The notes below the pieces were generated by a model. The model saw nothing but the letters and a program-made list of their open reading frames with translations. It ran no database searches and was not told where the DNA came from. Made by a program: the position numbers and the translations under genes. A stretch of 64,000 nucleotides of DNA from an uncultured Bacteroidaceae bacterium (lineage in GTDB: Bacteria; Bacteroidota; Bacteroidia; Bacteroidales; Bacteroidaceae): NCBI GenBank assembly GCA_905235305.1, contig CAJOLC010000019.1, positions 1 through 64,000 on the forward strand. Direction: 5' to 3'. This document shows positions 56,973-64,000 of the stretch, in pieces. Numbering within the stretch: position 1 is the stretch's first letter; every line of letters begins with the position of its first letter.

Positions 56973-57080
56973 CCTCGGCAGGGCAGGACAAGCCTGCCTG
57001 CCACACACCGCAGTTCGCCTCGGCCGCCCGAAGCGAATGCTGCCCTCTCCAACCCTCTGCGTCGTCCGACATGGCACAGA

Positions 57081-57160
57081 GGGTTCTTTGCACATACATG
57101 TACATTCAATTGAACATACATGTATATTCAATTGCACATACATGTATGTTCAAGCAACGC
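57081..57160. repeat. Palindromic 22-bp-phased element, copy 3
   Basis: The third copy of the palindromic element, core 57083-57158 (76 bp), again with three ACATGT centres 22 bp apart and CAATTG midway. It lies between the convergent GH13 and lpxH genes. An upstream hairpin AACCCTCTG...CAGAGGGTT (about 57051-57085) overlaps its first bases, and the right flank GGCAAAGAGCAAGGTGC is shared with copy 2. It could serve as a bidirectional terminator, though it has no T-tract. Confidence 0.9.
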
Positions 57161-57234
57161 AACGTGGAGGGGGCAAAGAGCAAGGTGCATTAAGCGGGCG
57201 TCAGAGGCATCCGGCGGACCGCTTTCAGGCAGGT

Positions 57235-58014
57235 TTAGCAATGCTCTTCGCCTTCTGCGTAATTCTCGAGGAAGAGGTGCTCGCCGTCATAGACGGCATA
57301 AGTGAACTGAGAAATCCAGTCGCCAAGGATGAGGATACGTGTCCGGTGACTCAAGACAAGGTCGAGCTCGATGTGACGATGCCCGAAGATGAAGAAGTCG
57401 ACGTCAGGGTGTTCCTTCAAGTACTGCTTTGCAAAGATGACGAGCGGCTCCTTGTCTTCGCCCTGATAAGGTGCCTCGGCAGCTTCTCCAGACAGGGAAG
57501 GCTCACGCTTCAGGCGGCTGTGCTTGGCCCAGTTAAGTCCGAAAGGCATTCCCAAAGCAGGGTGCAGCCAGCGGAAAAGCCATTGGCAGAACGTGTTGTG
57601 GAAGATTCCTCGGATGAACTGGAACTTCCAGTCCTTGTCGCCCAACCCATCGCCATGAGCAAGATAGAACGTCTGGTCGCCTATCTCGAGCGTGAGAGGC
57701 TGACGATGCAATATCATGCCACACTCCTTTTCCAGGTAGTCGAGGCACCAGATATCGTGATTGCCGGTAAAGTAATGCACCTCGATTCCCATGTCGGACA
57801 GTTCGCTAACCTTGCCCAGGAAACGCGTGAATCCCTTAGGCACTACGGTCTGGTACTCGAACCAAAAGTCGAACATGTCGCCAAGCATATAGATGGCCCC
57901 CGCCTTGTCCTTTATCTCATCGAGGAAGCGCACCAGCCTCCTTTCCTGCTGACGGCGGTGGGGAATGGCAAGACTGCCAAGATGCGCATCACTTATAAAG
58001 TAAATGTTCTTCAT
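57235..58014 (-). CDS. lpxH: UDP-2,3-diacylglucosamine diphosphatase LpxH
   Basis: 259 aa from the ATG at 58014 (MKNIYFISDAHLG); the open frame runs into the upstream gene. It makes lipid X from UDP-2,3-diacylglucosamine in lipid A synthesis, on the inner side of the membrane. Calcineurin-like metallophosphoesterase motifs in order: ISDAHLG, GDMFDFWFEY, TGNHDIW, AHGDGLG and FGHRHIEL. It is the last gene of the minus-strand run hisS to lpxH. Confidence 0.92.
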   Translation of the reverse strand: MKNIYFISDAHLGSLAIPHRRQQERRLVRFLDEIKDKAGAIYMLGDMFDFWFEYQTVVPKGFTRFLGKVSELSDMGIEVHYFTGNHDIWCLDYLEKECGMILHRQPLTLEIGDQTFYLAHGDGLGDKDWKFQFIRGIFHNTFCQWLFRWLHPALGMPFGLNWAKHSRLKREPSLSGEAAEAPYQGEDKEPLVIFAKQYLKEHPDVDFFIFGHRHIELDLVLSHRTRILILGDWISQFTYAVYDGEHLFLENYAEGEEHC

Positions 58015-58040
58015 CGCACGATATGCTGAGTTTGTATAGA

Positions 58041-58379
58041 TTACAGGAAGCCTAACTCCATCTTCGCTTCTTCGCTCATCATGTTCTTGTCCCACTCGGG
58101 TTCGAAGACAAGGCTGACTTCCACCTTCCTTATGCCTGTGATGGCCTCAAGCTTCTGCCGCACGTCCTCGACAATGAAGTCGGCAGCAGGACAATTGGGT
58201 GCCGTCAGGGTCATGTCGACACTCAGCATGGTGTTCTCCTCGCTGAGTTCTATGCGATAGATGAGTCCCAGGTCGTATATGTTGACAGGGATTTCGGGGT
58301 CGAAGACTGTCTTGAGCACCTCGATTACGCGTTCCTGCATCTCCAATTCAGTGTTGGCATTCATCTGTTTCTCCTCCAT
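58041..58379 (-). CDS. MIP18/DUF59 family iron-sulfur assembly protein (SufT/PaaD-like)
   Basis: 112 aa from the ATG at 58379, which lies 7 bases after the radC stop; earlier ATGs at 58400 and 58406 would overlap radC. The domain is shown by VIEVLKTVFDPEIPVNIYDL and TLTAPNCPAADFIVEDVRQK, the latter with the conserved Cys. These proteins help load iron-sulfur clusters onto targets. Housekeeping context agrees; the partner is unknown. Confidence 0.85.
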   Translation of the reverse strand: MEEKQMNANTELEMQERVIEVLKTVFDPEIPVNIYDLGLIYRIELSEENTMLSVDMTLTAPNCPAADFIVEDVRQKLEAITGIRKVEVSLVFEPEWDKNMMSEEAKMELGFL

Positions 58380-58386
58380 GTTTTCA

Positions 58387-59067
58387 CTAAATCTTTCCAT
58401 TTTCATGGTAACTGTAATAGGCGTCGCCTGCAAAGATGACGTGGTCCACAAGCCTGATACCCACAGCCCTGCAGGCATCGTTCACTTTCTTGGTGAGGTT
58501 GTCATCGTCGCGGCTTGGCTGAGTCCTGCCGCTCGGATGGTTATGGCATAGCACGACGGCAACGGCCTGACCGAGGATGGCGTGACGTAGCAGGCAACGG
58601 ACATCGACCGAGGCCCCAGCTATGCCGCCTCTGCTAAGCAGGACCGAGCCCTTGACTGCCATACCCTGATCGAGCAAGAGCAAGTGGCATTCCTCAATCT
58701 GAAGGTCCTGAAGAAGCGGACGGAAGTAGTCGACCGTGTCAGTAGTGTCTTTGATCCGCATCCGCTTAGGCAGGTCCTCCTTCAGACGCAGGTTGGCAAG
58801 TTGGCAGGCGGCAATGATTGTCACGGCCTTCGCTTCGCCAATGCCTTCGTAACGCATCAGTTCCTGTACGGACACCTTGGCAAGCGACATGAGACTGTCT
58901 CCATAGTCGGAAAGGATGCCTCGCATGATGTCGACAGCCGACTTGCCAGGCACGCCGCTTCCTATAAGGATGGCCAGCAGCTCAGCCTTGCTGAGGGAAC
59001 CTGCGCCGTTGGCAAGCAAACGCTCGCGAGGCCTGTCTTCCGGAGCCCAACTCTTTATTGCTTTCAT
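58387..59067 (-). CDS. radC: DNA repair protein RadC (JAB-domain)
   Basis: 226 aa. An N-terminal helix-hairpin-helix-like region (about 25-90, GAGSLSKAELLAILIGSGVP and YEGIGEAKAVTI) is followed by a JAB/MPN domain (about 105-225) with the metal-binding HNHPSG motif and the downstream RDDD. The name is historical; the biological role remains unclear. The start overlaps the glycosyltransferase stop by 4 bases (ATGA), so the genes are coupled. Confidence 0.94.
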   Translation of the reverse strand: MKAIKSWAPEDRPRERLLANGAGSLSKAELLAILIGSGVPGKSAVDIMRGILSDYGDSLMSLAKVSVQELMRYEGIGEAKAVTIIAACQLANLRLKEDLPKRMRIKDTTDTVDYFRPLLQDLQIEECHLLLLDQGMAVKGSVLLSRGGIAGASVDVRCLLRHAILGQAVAVVLCHNHPSGRTQPSRDDDNLTKKVNDACRAVGIRLVDHVIFAGDAYYSYHENGKI

Positions 59068-60155
59068 TCGTAGAAATTCTCTTTAAACGCCTGCAGCTCC
59101 TCGTTCCTGCCACACACGCACCTCAGCCACCAGGCTCGGATGAAACCAGTGCCGTAGCCAATCAACTGGATGAAACTTGCCCAAATCGACAGGAAACCTA
59201 TCTTTACACTGTGGTTCCGGATGGAACTGTCCACGAAGACAAGCAACGAGAAAAGCAGTAAAGGAAGCAAAGCAAGCAACATAATCGCCGCGCCAAGGTA
59301 GGCAACAACGAGCCCCATGTTGCATCCGGTGGAACTGAAGGAACCTGTATATAGTCCGAGACCCGTAAAGAACAGGCCGACGAGGAACAGGAGCAGACAA
59401 AGGAAGACACCAATCGTGAACACGGCTGGCAGCAGATGGACGAGCTTCAGACTGCCCGGGTGACGCTTCATAAGGTTGATGCGGGCTATTCCCGAGTTGT
59501 TAACTTGCTTGAAGAACTTCTTGAAATCGGTGCGGCGCTTGTGCCAAACCCATGCTTCAGGGAAGAGTCGGCAACTCGCTCCACTCTTGTAGATGCGCAG
59601 GCTCAAGTCGATATCCTCGCCGAAACGCATGGAGGAGAAGCCGCCGAGCTGTCGGAAGAGGCTGCGACGAATGCCCAGATTGAAGGAACGCGGATAGAAC
59701 TTCTTGTCCATTTGCTTCTTTCCGCCACGAATGCCTCCTGTGGTTATGAACGAAGTCATGCTGTAACTGATGGCCTTCTGCACAGGTGTGAAACCCTCGT
59801 GGGCACGGTCCGGACCGCCCCAAGCATCACATTCCTGCCTGTTTAGCTCAGCCTCTACCTCTTTCAGAAAGTCGGGAGGCAGGACACAATCACTGTCGAG
59901 GAAGATGAGATATTCGCCCTGGCTATGCTCTGCTGCCAAGTTCCTGGTCGGTCCTGGCCCACTGTTCTCCTTCGTGTAATAGCGGAGCTGAAGCTTGCCG
60001 GCATACTTATGGACAACACTTTCGCAGGGGTTGGTCGAACCGTCCTCAACGATGATGACCTCCATATCCTTGAGCGTCTGTCCAGTCAGGCTTTGGAGCA
60101 GTTCATCGACCTCATCCGGACGATTATATACGGGCACTATAATTGAGTACTTCAT
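59064..60155 (-). CDS. Glycosyltransferase family 2 membrane protein
   Basis: 363 aa. A GT-A domain occupies about 1-225, with the usual YSIIVPVYNRPDEVDELLQS start, a nucleotide-binding VEDGS, a metal-binding DSD in FLDSDCVLPPDF and a later GEDIDLSLR motif. At least three membrane helices follow (about 255-345). It adds a sugar to a lipid or polysaccharide at the inner membrane; substrates are unknown. It follows the rRNA methyltransferase gene without a gap and overlaps radC by 4 bases. Confidence 0.9.
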   Translation of the reverse strand: MKYSIIVPVYNRPDEVDELLQSLTGQTLKDMEVIIVEDGSTNPCESVVHKYAGKLQLRYYTKENSGPGPTRNLAAEHSQGEYLIFLDSDCVLPPDFLKEVEAELNRQECDAWGGPDRAHEGFTPVQKAISYSMTSFITTGGIRGGKKQMDKKFYPRSFNLGIRRSLFRQLGGFSSMRFGEDIDLSLRIYKSGASCRLFPEAWVWHKRRTDFKKFFKQVNNSGIARINLMKRHPGSLKLVHLLPAVFTIGVFLCLLLFLVGLFFTGLGLYTGSFSSTGCNMGLVVAYLGAAIMLLALLPLLLFSLLVFVDSSIRNHSVKIGFLSIWASFIQLIGYGTGFIRAWWLRCVCGRNEELQAFKENFYE

Positions 60156-60863
60156 TTACTTGCTTATTAGGAAAATGGCAGGAATCTTGCTTAGGTCGGG
60201 CAGCTTCGTTTTCTTCCATTCTGCAATTGAGAGGGTTCGGATATACTCGTCATTGGTCGTGATGCCGGCAGCTATGCAGAGGCGCGTCTGAGGGCGAAGG
60301 GTGCTGACGAGCGCCTGGAACATCTTCCCGTTGCGGTAAGGTGTCTCGATGAACAGTTGAGTCTGTCCTTCTGCCCATGCTCTTGACTCGAGGGCCTTCA
60401 GTCGTTTTGCCCTATCCGAAGCATCGACAGGCAGATAGCCATTGAAGGCGAAGCTCTGTCCGCCCAGTCCGCTACTCATCACAGCCATAATCATACTGTT
60501 CGGCCCCACAAGGGGAACAACTCGCAAGCCTTCCCGCTGGGCAATCTTTACGATGTCGGCACCTGGGTCGGCTACTGCAGGACAACCTGCTTCGCTGATG
60601 ACGCCGACAGGTTTTCCCTCGCGGAGCGGCTGCAGATACTGGCTGAACTGCTTCTCGTCGGCATGCTTGCCCATCTCGAAGAATGTAGTGTCGTCAATGG
60701 GGAAGGCTTTGTCGGTCTGCCTGAGGAAGCGTCGAGCCGAACGGATATTCTCGACAACGAAGTGCCGGATGCCCATGATAACCTCATGATTGTAAGGCGG
60801 CAGGACCTGTTCTATCGAGGTCTCGCCAAGCGTTACGGGTATGAGGTAGAGTGCTGCGGGCAT
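60156..60863 (-). CDS. Tetrapyrrole-methylase-fold SAM methyltransferase (RsmI-like)
   Basis: 235 aa. The fold is shown by ALYLIPVTLGE at the start, VVENIRSARRFLR, GVISEAGCPAVADPGADIVK (the SAM-binding loop) and VVPLVGPNSMIMAVMSSGLG. RsmI methylates the 2'-hydroxyl of C1402 in 16S rRNA. The N-terminus differs from classical RsmI (no GTPIGN motif), which is typical of a second, shorter Bacteroidota family, so rRNA is a likely but not certain target. It lies 29 bases after hisS. Confidence 0.82.
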   Translation of the reverse strand: MPAALYLIPVTLGETSIEQVLPPYNHEVIMGIRHFVVENIRSARRFLRQTDKAFPIDDTTFFEMGKHADEKQFSQYLQPLREGKPVGVISEAGCPAVADPGADIVKIAQREGLRVVPLVGPNSMIMAVMSSGLGGQSFAFNGYLPVDASDRAKRLKALESRAWAEGQTQLFIETPYRNGKMFQALVSTLRPQTRLCIAAGITTNDEYIRTLSIAEWKKTKLPDLSKIPAIFLISK

Positions 60864-60892
60864 GGCCTTAATTGAGAATCAAGGGTTAGGAT

Positions 60893-62251
60893 TTAAGAGT
60901 TGATAGAGGCTACGATGTCTTCCGGGCGGGTGAGTTTCTGCTCGCCGCTTATCATATTCTTGAGCATCACCATTCCCGCCTGCATTTCCGTCTCGCCGGT
61001 CATGATGACGAAAGGTATGCCTTTCTGATTGGCATACTGCATCTGCTTCTTCATCTTGCTGGCATCGGGATAGATTTCGCAGCGAATGCCTTGCCTTCGG
61101 AGCTGTGAGATGATGGGGAGCGAATAGTCGGTCTCCTTCTCGCCAAAGTTGATGAAGAGCACTTGGGTTGCTGTCGTGACAGCTTCCGGGTAGAGGTTCA
61201 GCTGGTTGAGAACGTCGTAGATGCGATCTGCACCAAAGCTAATCCCTACTCCACTCAGTCCAGGCATGCCGAAGATGCCTGTCAGGTTGTCGTAGCGACC
61301 GCCTCCCGTGATGCTTCCTATCTCGACATCCAGGGCTTTCACCTCGAAGATGCAGCCCGTATAATAGTTGAGCCCGCGGGCAAGCGTCAGGTCGAGTTCG
61401 AGTTGAGAGTTTTGAGTTGAGAGTTTTGAGAGCACGTATTCCACCTCGTCTATGCCTTTCTGTCCCACCTCGCTGCCTGCCAGGGCCTGGCGCATCGTCT
61501 GTATCTTCTCTGCATTCGAGCCGCTGAGGTTGATGATGGGCTGCAGCTTCTGGATGGCTTCTTCGCTGATGCCGTCCTGGCGCAGCTCTTCGTTCACGGC
61601 GTCGAGCCCTATTTTGTCGAGCTTATCAATAGCCACCGTGATGTCGACTATCTTGTCGGCTTCGCCAATCATCTCGGCGATGCCGGAGAGAATCTTGCGG
61701 TTGTTAATCTTGATACAAACGCGGATTCCGAAGCGGCGGAACACTTCGTCGACGATTTGCATCAGTTCCACTTCGCAGAGCAGCGAGTCGCTTCCCACGA
61801 CGTCGGCATCGCATTGATAGAACTCACGGTAGCGGCCTTTCTGCGGACGGTCGGCGCGCCATACGGGTTGAATCTGATAACGACGGAAAGGCAAAGCCAG
61901 CTCCTCCCTGTGCTGCACGACATAGCGGGCGAAGGGGACTGTCAAATCGTATCTGAGACCCTTTTCGCAGAGCTGAGCAGCAAGGTGGCCCGTAGCGCCA
62001 GAGGCAAGGTCTTCGGCAGAGATGCCACGCAGGAAGTCTCCGCTGTTCAGTATCTTAAAGAGAAGTTTATCGCCCTCCTCGCCATACTTGCCCATCAGGG
62101 TCGACAGGTTCTCCATTGCAGGCGTCTCGATTTGTTCAAATCCGTAGAGCGAATAGACCTCGCGAATCGTGCCGAAGATGTAGTTGCGGCGCGCCATCTC
62201 CTGTGGTCCGAAGTCGCGGGTACCTTTGGGTATACTTGGTTTCTGTGCCAT
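60893..62251 (-). CDS. hisS: Histidyl-tRNA synthetase
   Basis: 452 aa, class II aminoacyl-tRNA synthetase. Motif 1 and 2 regions are visible ([14 protein letters not shown] start, [47 protein letters not shown]), with histidine-A segment [17 protein letters not shown] and motif 3 [15 protein letters not shown]. The C-terminal anticodon-binding domain spans about 355-452. It is the first gene of the operon that ends in lpxH. Its promoter is the minus-strand copy of the 78-bp cassette. Confidence 0.97.
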   Translation of the reverse strand: MAQKPSIPKGTRDFGPQEMARRNYIFGTIREVYSLYGFEQIETPAMENLSTLMGKYGEEGDKLLFKILNSGDFLRGISAEDLASGATGHLAAQLCEKGLRYDLTVPFARYVVQHREELALPFRRYQIQPVWRADRPQKGRYREFYQCDADVVGSDSLLCEVELMQIVDEVFRRFGIRVCIKINNRKILSGIAEMIGEADKIVDITVAIDKLDKIGLDAVNEELRQDGISEEAIQKLQPIINLSGSNAEKIQTMRQALAGSEVGQKGIDEVEYVLSKLSTQNSQLELDLTLARGLNYYTGCIFEVKALDVEIGSITGGGRYDNLTGIFGMPGLSGVGISFGADRIYDVLNQLNLYPEAVTTATQVLFINFGEKETDYSLPIISQLRRQGIRCEIYPDASKMKKQMQYANQKGIPFVIMTGETEMQAGMVMLKNMISGEQKLTRPEDIVASINS

Positions 62252-62283
62252 GATCTGAATTACTAATAAGAGATTTGCGAATG

Positions 62284-62314
62284 CAAAGGTACGAATAAGC
62301 GTGGGAAATACAAA
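62284..62314 (-). promoter_or_regulatory. hisS promoter (cassette copy)
   Basis: On the minus strand TACCTTTG (62291-62284) and TTTG (62314-62311) are separated by 19 bases; the hisS ATG is at 62251. The region 62276-62352 matches the cassettes upstream of the MATE and coiled-coil genes. Confidence 0.87.
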
Positions 62315-62398
62315 GGGAAAGCAGAAGTTTTTCGCTATTTATCCGGGCGAAGCCCTGAGGCAAGTCGCCCAATTAGGTTAAGGGATTTGATAAAGTTA

Positions 62399-62572
62399 AC
62401 GTGCCGGGTCGGGTGATTCAACGTGCCGAATTGGGTGATTCAACGTGCTGGGTCGGGTGATTCAACGTGCTGGGTCGGGTGATTCAACGTGCTTCGTGTA
62501 TTTTGGGCGCCCGCCAAAAATGTTCACGGCGCACGCCGAAAGAAACCGTAGCGCACGCCGAAAACAGTCACG
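62399..62572. repeat. 22-bp phased array (AACGTGC...GGGTGATTC type) plus second two-unit array
   Basis: ACGTGC occurs at 62399, 62421, 62443, 62465 and 62487, exactly 22 apart, each followed by a GGGT(C/T)GGGTGATTCA-like body. A second pair of units (GCGCACGCCGAAA at 62529 and 62551) keeps the same period. Read on the minus strand, the units become GGGTGATTCAACGTGC reversed, that is GCACGTTGAATCACCC, which matches the 35480 unit. Confidence 0.88.
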
Positions 62573-62637
62573 GCGGCCGCTACGAACCAAATTCCACATA
62601 GGAACGACATCCTTCGAAATATGTTACGGCAAACAAA

Positions 62638-62716
62638 CTTCGCTCGGAAATATTAAGAAAACCCGTGATTTCCCTTTGTATTTCCCACGCTTATTCGTAC
62701 CTTTGCATTCGCTAAA
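62638..62716 (+). promoter_or_regulatory. Promoter cassette upstream of coiled-coil gene
   Basis: TTTG at 62675-62678 and TACCTTTG at 62698-62705, 19 bases apart, inside a 79-bp stretch that matches the MATE and hisS cassettes. The ATG is at 62728. Confidence 0.87.
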
Positions 62717-62727
62717 GACTGTTAACC

Positions 62728-63750
62728 ATGCATTTCTTCAGGAAAAAAGATAAGGATGAGGGACAAAGGGCAGATGCCGGCAGCCAACAGATAGCCAAGG
62801 AGAGTCAGCCAAGTCAGCCCGTCGAAGGCGGCATAAACTTCATCATCGACGACGTCCCAACCATGCACCCCAGACGCGACAGCCGTATTCTAAACTCTAC
62901 ACAACTGCAACGCGTCAAGGATGCCAAGAAGCTGGCCGAGACAAAACTGGCAGGTCTGGAAGAGAACCTGGAACGCCTCAAGGCTCAACAACAATGGCTC
63001 AGACGCTATCAGGAGACTAGCATGGCCCTGGAGAGAGAGAAGAGGCACCTCTTTGAACTCAATAAGCAAAAGGCTGTGATGGCAAAGGAATCGAGCATGC
63101 TGGAACGCTACGACATGTTCGAAGGCATTCATGGCGTCTACCAGAAGCTCGCCGTGGTGAAAGAACAAATAGGCAGAGACAAGCGAGGACTGAGCCTGCT
63201 GGAACGGGAAGCCGACGGGAACAGGCAAAAGATGACAGAACAGGAGAAGAGACAAAGGCAGGCGGGGGAGCAATTCCAAAACGCCACGACAAGTCTGCGG
63301 GACGTCGTCGACCACGTCTGCAGTGCCCAGGGACTGACGGGAAACAACGAAGCCCTTGAAGCCGAAATGGCCTTCCTGCTCGACTATAATAATAAGGTAA
63401 AAGAGGAGACGAAGGCTCTTTCCTCCCTTATAGCAGAGAAAGAAAGGGGAACCGAAGCACTGCGAAGTGACCTGGAACGTCTCCGAAGCAAACGACAAAG
63501 CATGGAAATCCACGAAAACATGCTTTGCCATGGCGAGGCGGTCCTCTTGCAGCTCAGACATCTGGAAGACAGGGACAAGAGACGCACCGAATTCCAACAG
63601 CGAAGCAGGCAAGCCATAAAACGTCAGGAAGAAGAGAACGAGCTGCTGAGCAAGACTTTCTCACAGTTCCAGGACCTCGTCTCCATGACAGAAACAGCAG
63701 AGGCCGAGCTGAGCATGCACCGCTCGTACATTCAGGGCAGGGACGGCTGA
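62728..63750 (+). CDS. Coiled-coil protein of unknown function
   Basis: 340 aa, no signal peptide or membrane helix. After a polar N-terminus (about 1-45) the protein is almost entirely heptad-like and charged, from about 55 to 330 (for example KLAETKLAGLEENLERLKAQ and LEREKRHLFELNKQKAVMAK). It looks like a structural or scaffold protein. I recognise no family. It ends in TGATG, where a second open frame of the same character begins; it may instead be a single longer coiled coil interrupted by a one-base deletion. Confidence 0.7.
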   Translation: MHFFRKKDKDEGQRADAGSQQIAKESQPSQPVEGGINFIIDDVPTMHPRRDSRILNSTQLQRVKDAKKLAETKLAGLEENLERLKAQQQWLRRYQETSMALEREKRHLFELNKQKAVMAKESSMLERYDMFEGIHGVYQKLAVVKEQIGRDKRGLSLLEREADGNRQKMTEQEKRQRQAGEQFQNATTSLRDVVDHVCSAQGLTGNNEALEAEMAFLLDYNNKVKEETKALSSLIAEKERGTEALRSDLERLRSKRQSMEIHENMLCHGEAVLLQLRHLEDRDKRRTEFQQRSRQAIKRQEEENELLSKTFSQFQDLVSMTETAEAELSMHRSYIQGRDG

Positions 63751-64000
63751 TGCTTCAGGAAAGAGCCCTCATGCTGAAAGGCCGCAGGCAAATGCTGCTC
63801 TCAGCCCTCTCCCTCTGGAGACGCATCAGCACGGGCTACGAGAGTATCGAAGAGAAGAGTAAGAAGGTGACCCAGCTTCGGCTGCACATACAACACCTGG
63901 AAGATGGTGTCCACAACCTGGAAGAACAGGCAGGAAAAGCAGGAAGACTCTGCAAGGAAAAGGAATATACCTACCTTCTGAGCAAAGGTCAGGACATCAT
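63750..64000 (+). CDS. Continuation frame, coiled-coil (partial)
   Basis: Open from the ATG at 63750 to the window edge without a stop. The start overlaps the TGA of the preceding gene by one base. The peptide (MLQERALMLKGRRQMLLSAL, later LHIQHLEDGVHNLEEQAGKA) is again helical and heptad-like. Two readings are possible: a coupled second subunit, or the rest of a single protein whose frame shifted by -1. The sequence beyond 64000 would help. Confidence 0.55.
   Translation, partial: MLQERALMLKGRRQMLLSALSLWRRISTGYESIEEKSKKVTQLRLHIQHLEDGVHNLEEQAGKAGRLCKEKEYTYLLSKGQDI

Larger units (their letters stand above)
62252..62727. other. Divergent intergenic region with 22-bp array between promoter cassettes
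   Basis: 476 bases between hisS (minus) and the coiled-coil gene (plus). It holds two outward-facing copies of the promoter cassette (62276-62352 and 62638-62716) with the 22-bp arrays (62399-62508 and 62529-62572) between them. No gene is seen. Confidence 0.75.

Overview
The window is a piece of a Bacteroidota (Bacteroidales) chromosome, most likely from the Prevotellaceae. The evidence is the promoter type (TAnnTTTG at -7, often with TTTG about 19-20 bases upstream), type IX secretion sorting domains, NigD-like and BspA-like surface proteins, a methylmalonyl-CoA decarboxylase sodium pump, and surface-protein C-termini of the IYNLAGQRL type common in Prevotella. Base composition looks close to half G+C by eye. 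There are no rRNA or tRNA genes, no CRISPR array and no intact insertion sequence.

Layout. 1-5952 (minus strand): end of a PP-loop enzyme gene, a Bro-N/Fic protein, a BspA-like leucine-rich repeat protein, a RhuM remnant, a NigD-like lipoprotein, an acyltransferase and ddl. 5953-7045: a repeat-rich gap. 7046-11938 (plus): rplY, pth, pepT, an S4-domain protein and dnaG. 12091-17788: an outer-membrane barrel and a LysM/periplasmic-binding fusion (minus), diverging from a type IX secreted protein and uvrA (plus). 18160-24677: a DUF285/dockerin surface protein facing the chaperone pair clpC-htpG. 25137-29516: three cation transporters, one of them frameshifted. 30191-34160: the operon mmdA-mmdD-mmdC-mmdB. 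34288-35148: an internally deleted surface-protein gene. 35914-43686: a MATE exporter, a phosphoesterase, three ECF sigma factor genes with anti-sigma-like partners, and mazG. 43752-50282: a GDPD, an AraC-type regulator, a frameshifted dipeptidyl-peptidase III gene, an AlkD-like protein, a Fur-family regulator, purA and a TPR protein. 50853-54265: a TIM-barrel protein, then a TIR-like / ATPase / DUF4435 set that resembles anti-phage modules. 54368-62251: fabD, a GH13 enzyme and the minus-strand operon hisS to lpxH. 62728-64000: coiled-coil proteins.

What stands out is between the genes. At least ten intergenic regions hold short degenerate arrays with a repeat period of exactly 22 bp. Several share an RCACGTTRA-like core. 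Three others (17871-17950, 24868-24947, 57081-57160) are long inverted repeats in which ACATGT and CAATTG palindromes alternate every 11 bp. A second dispersed family is a promoter cassette of about 78 bp found upstream of three unrelated genes (MATE, hisS, coiled-coil). There is also a MITE-like element at 6405-6519. The best protein-level candidate for a little-known system is the TIR-like/AAA/DUF4435 locus at 51768-54265.

Several genes look damaged: RhuM (truncated), the CvrA-type antiporter and dipeptidyl-peptidase III (frameshifts), and the MG2-like gene (internal deletion). Either the genome is eroding accessory genes or the assembly contains indels; read-level evidence would decide.
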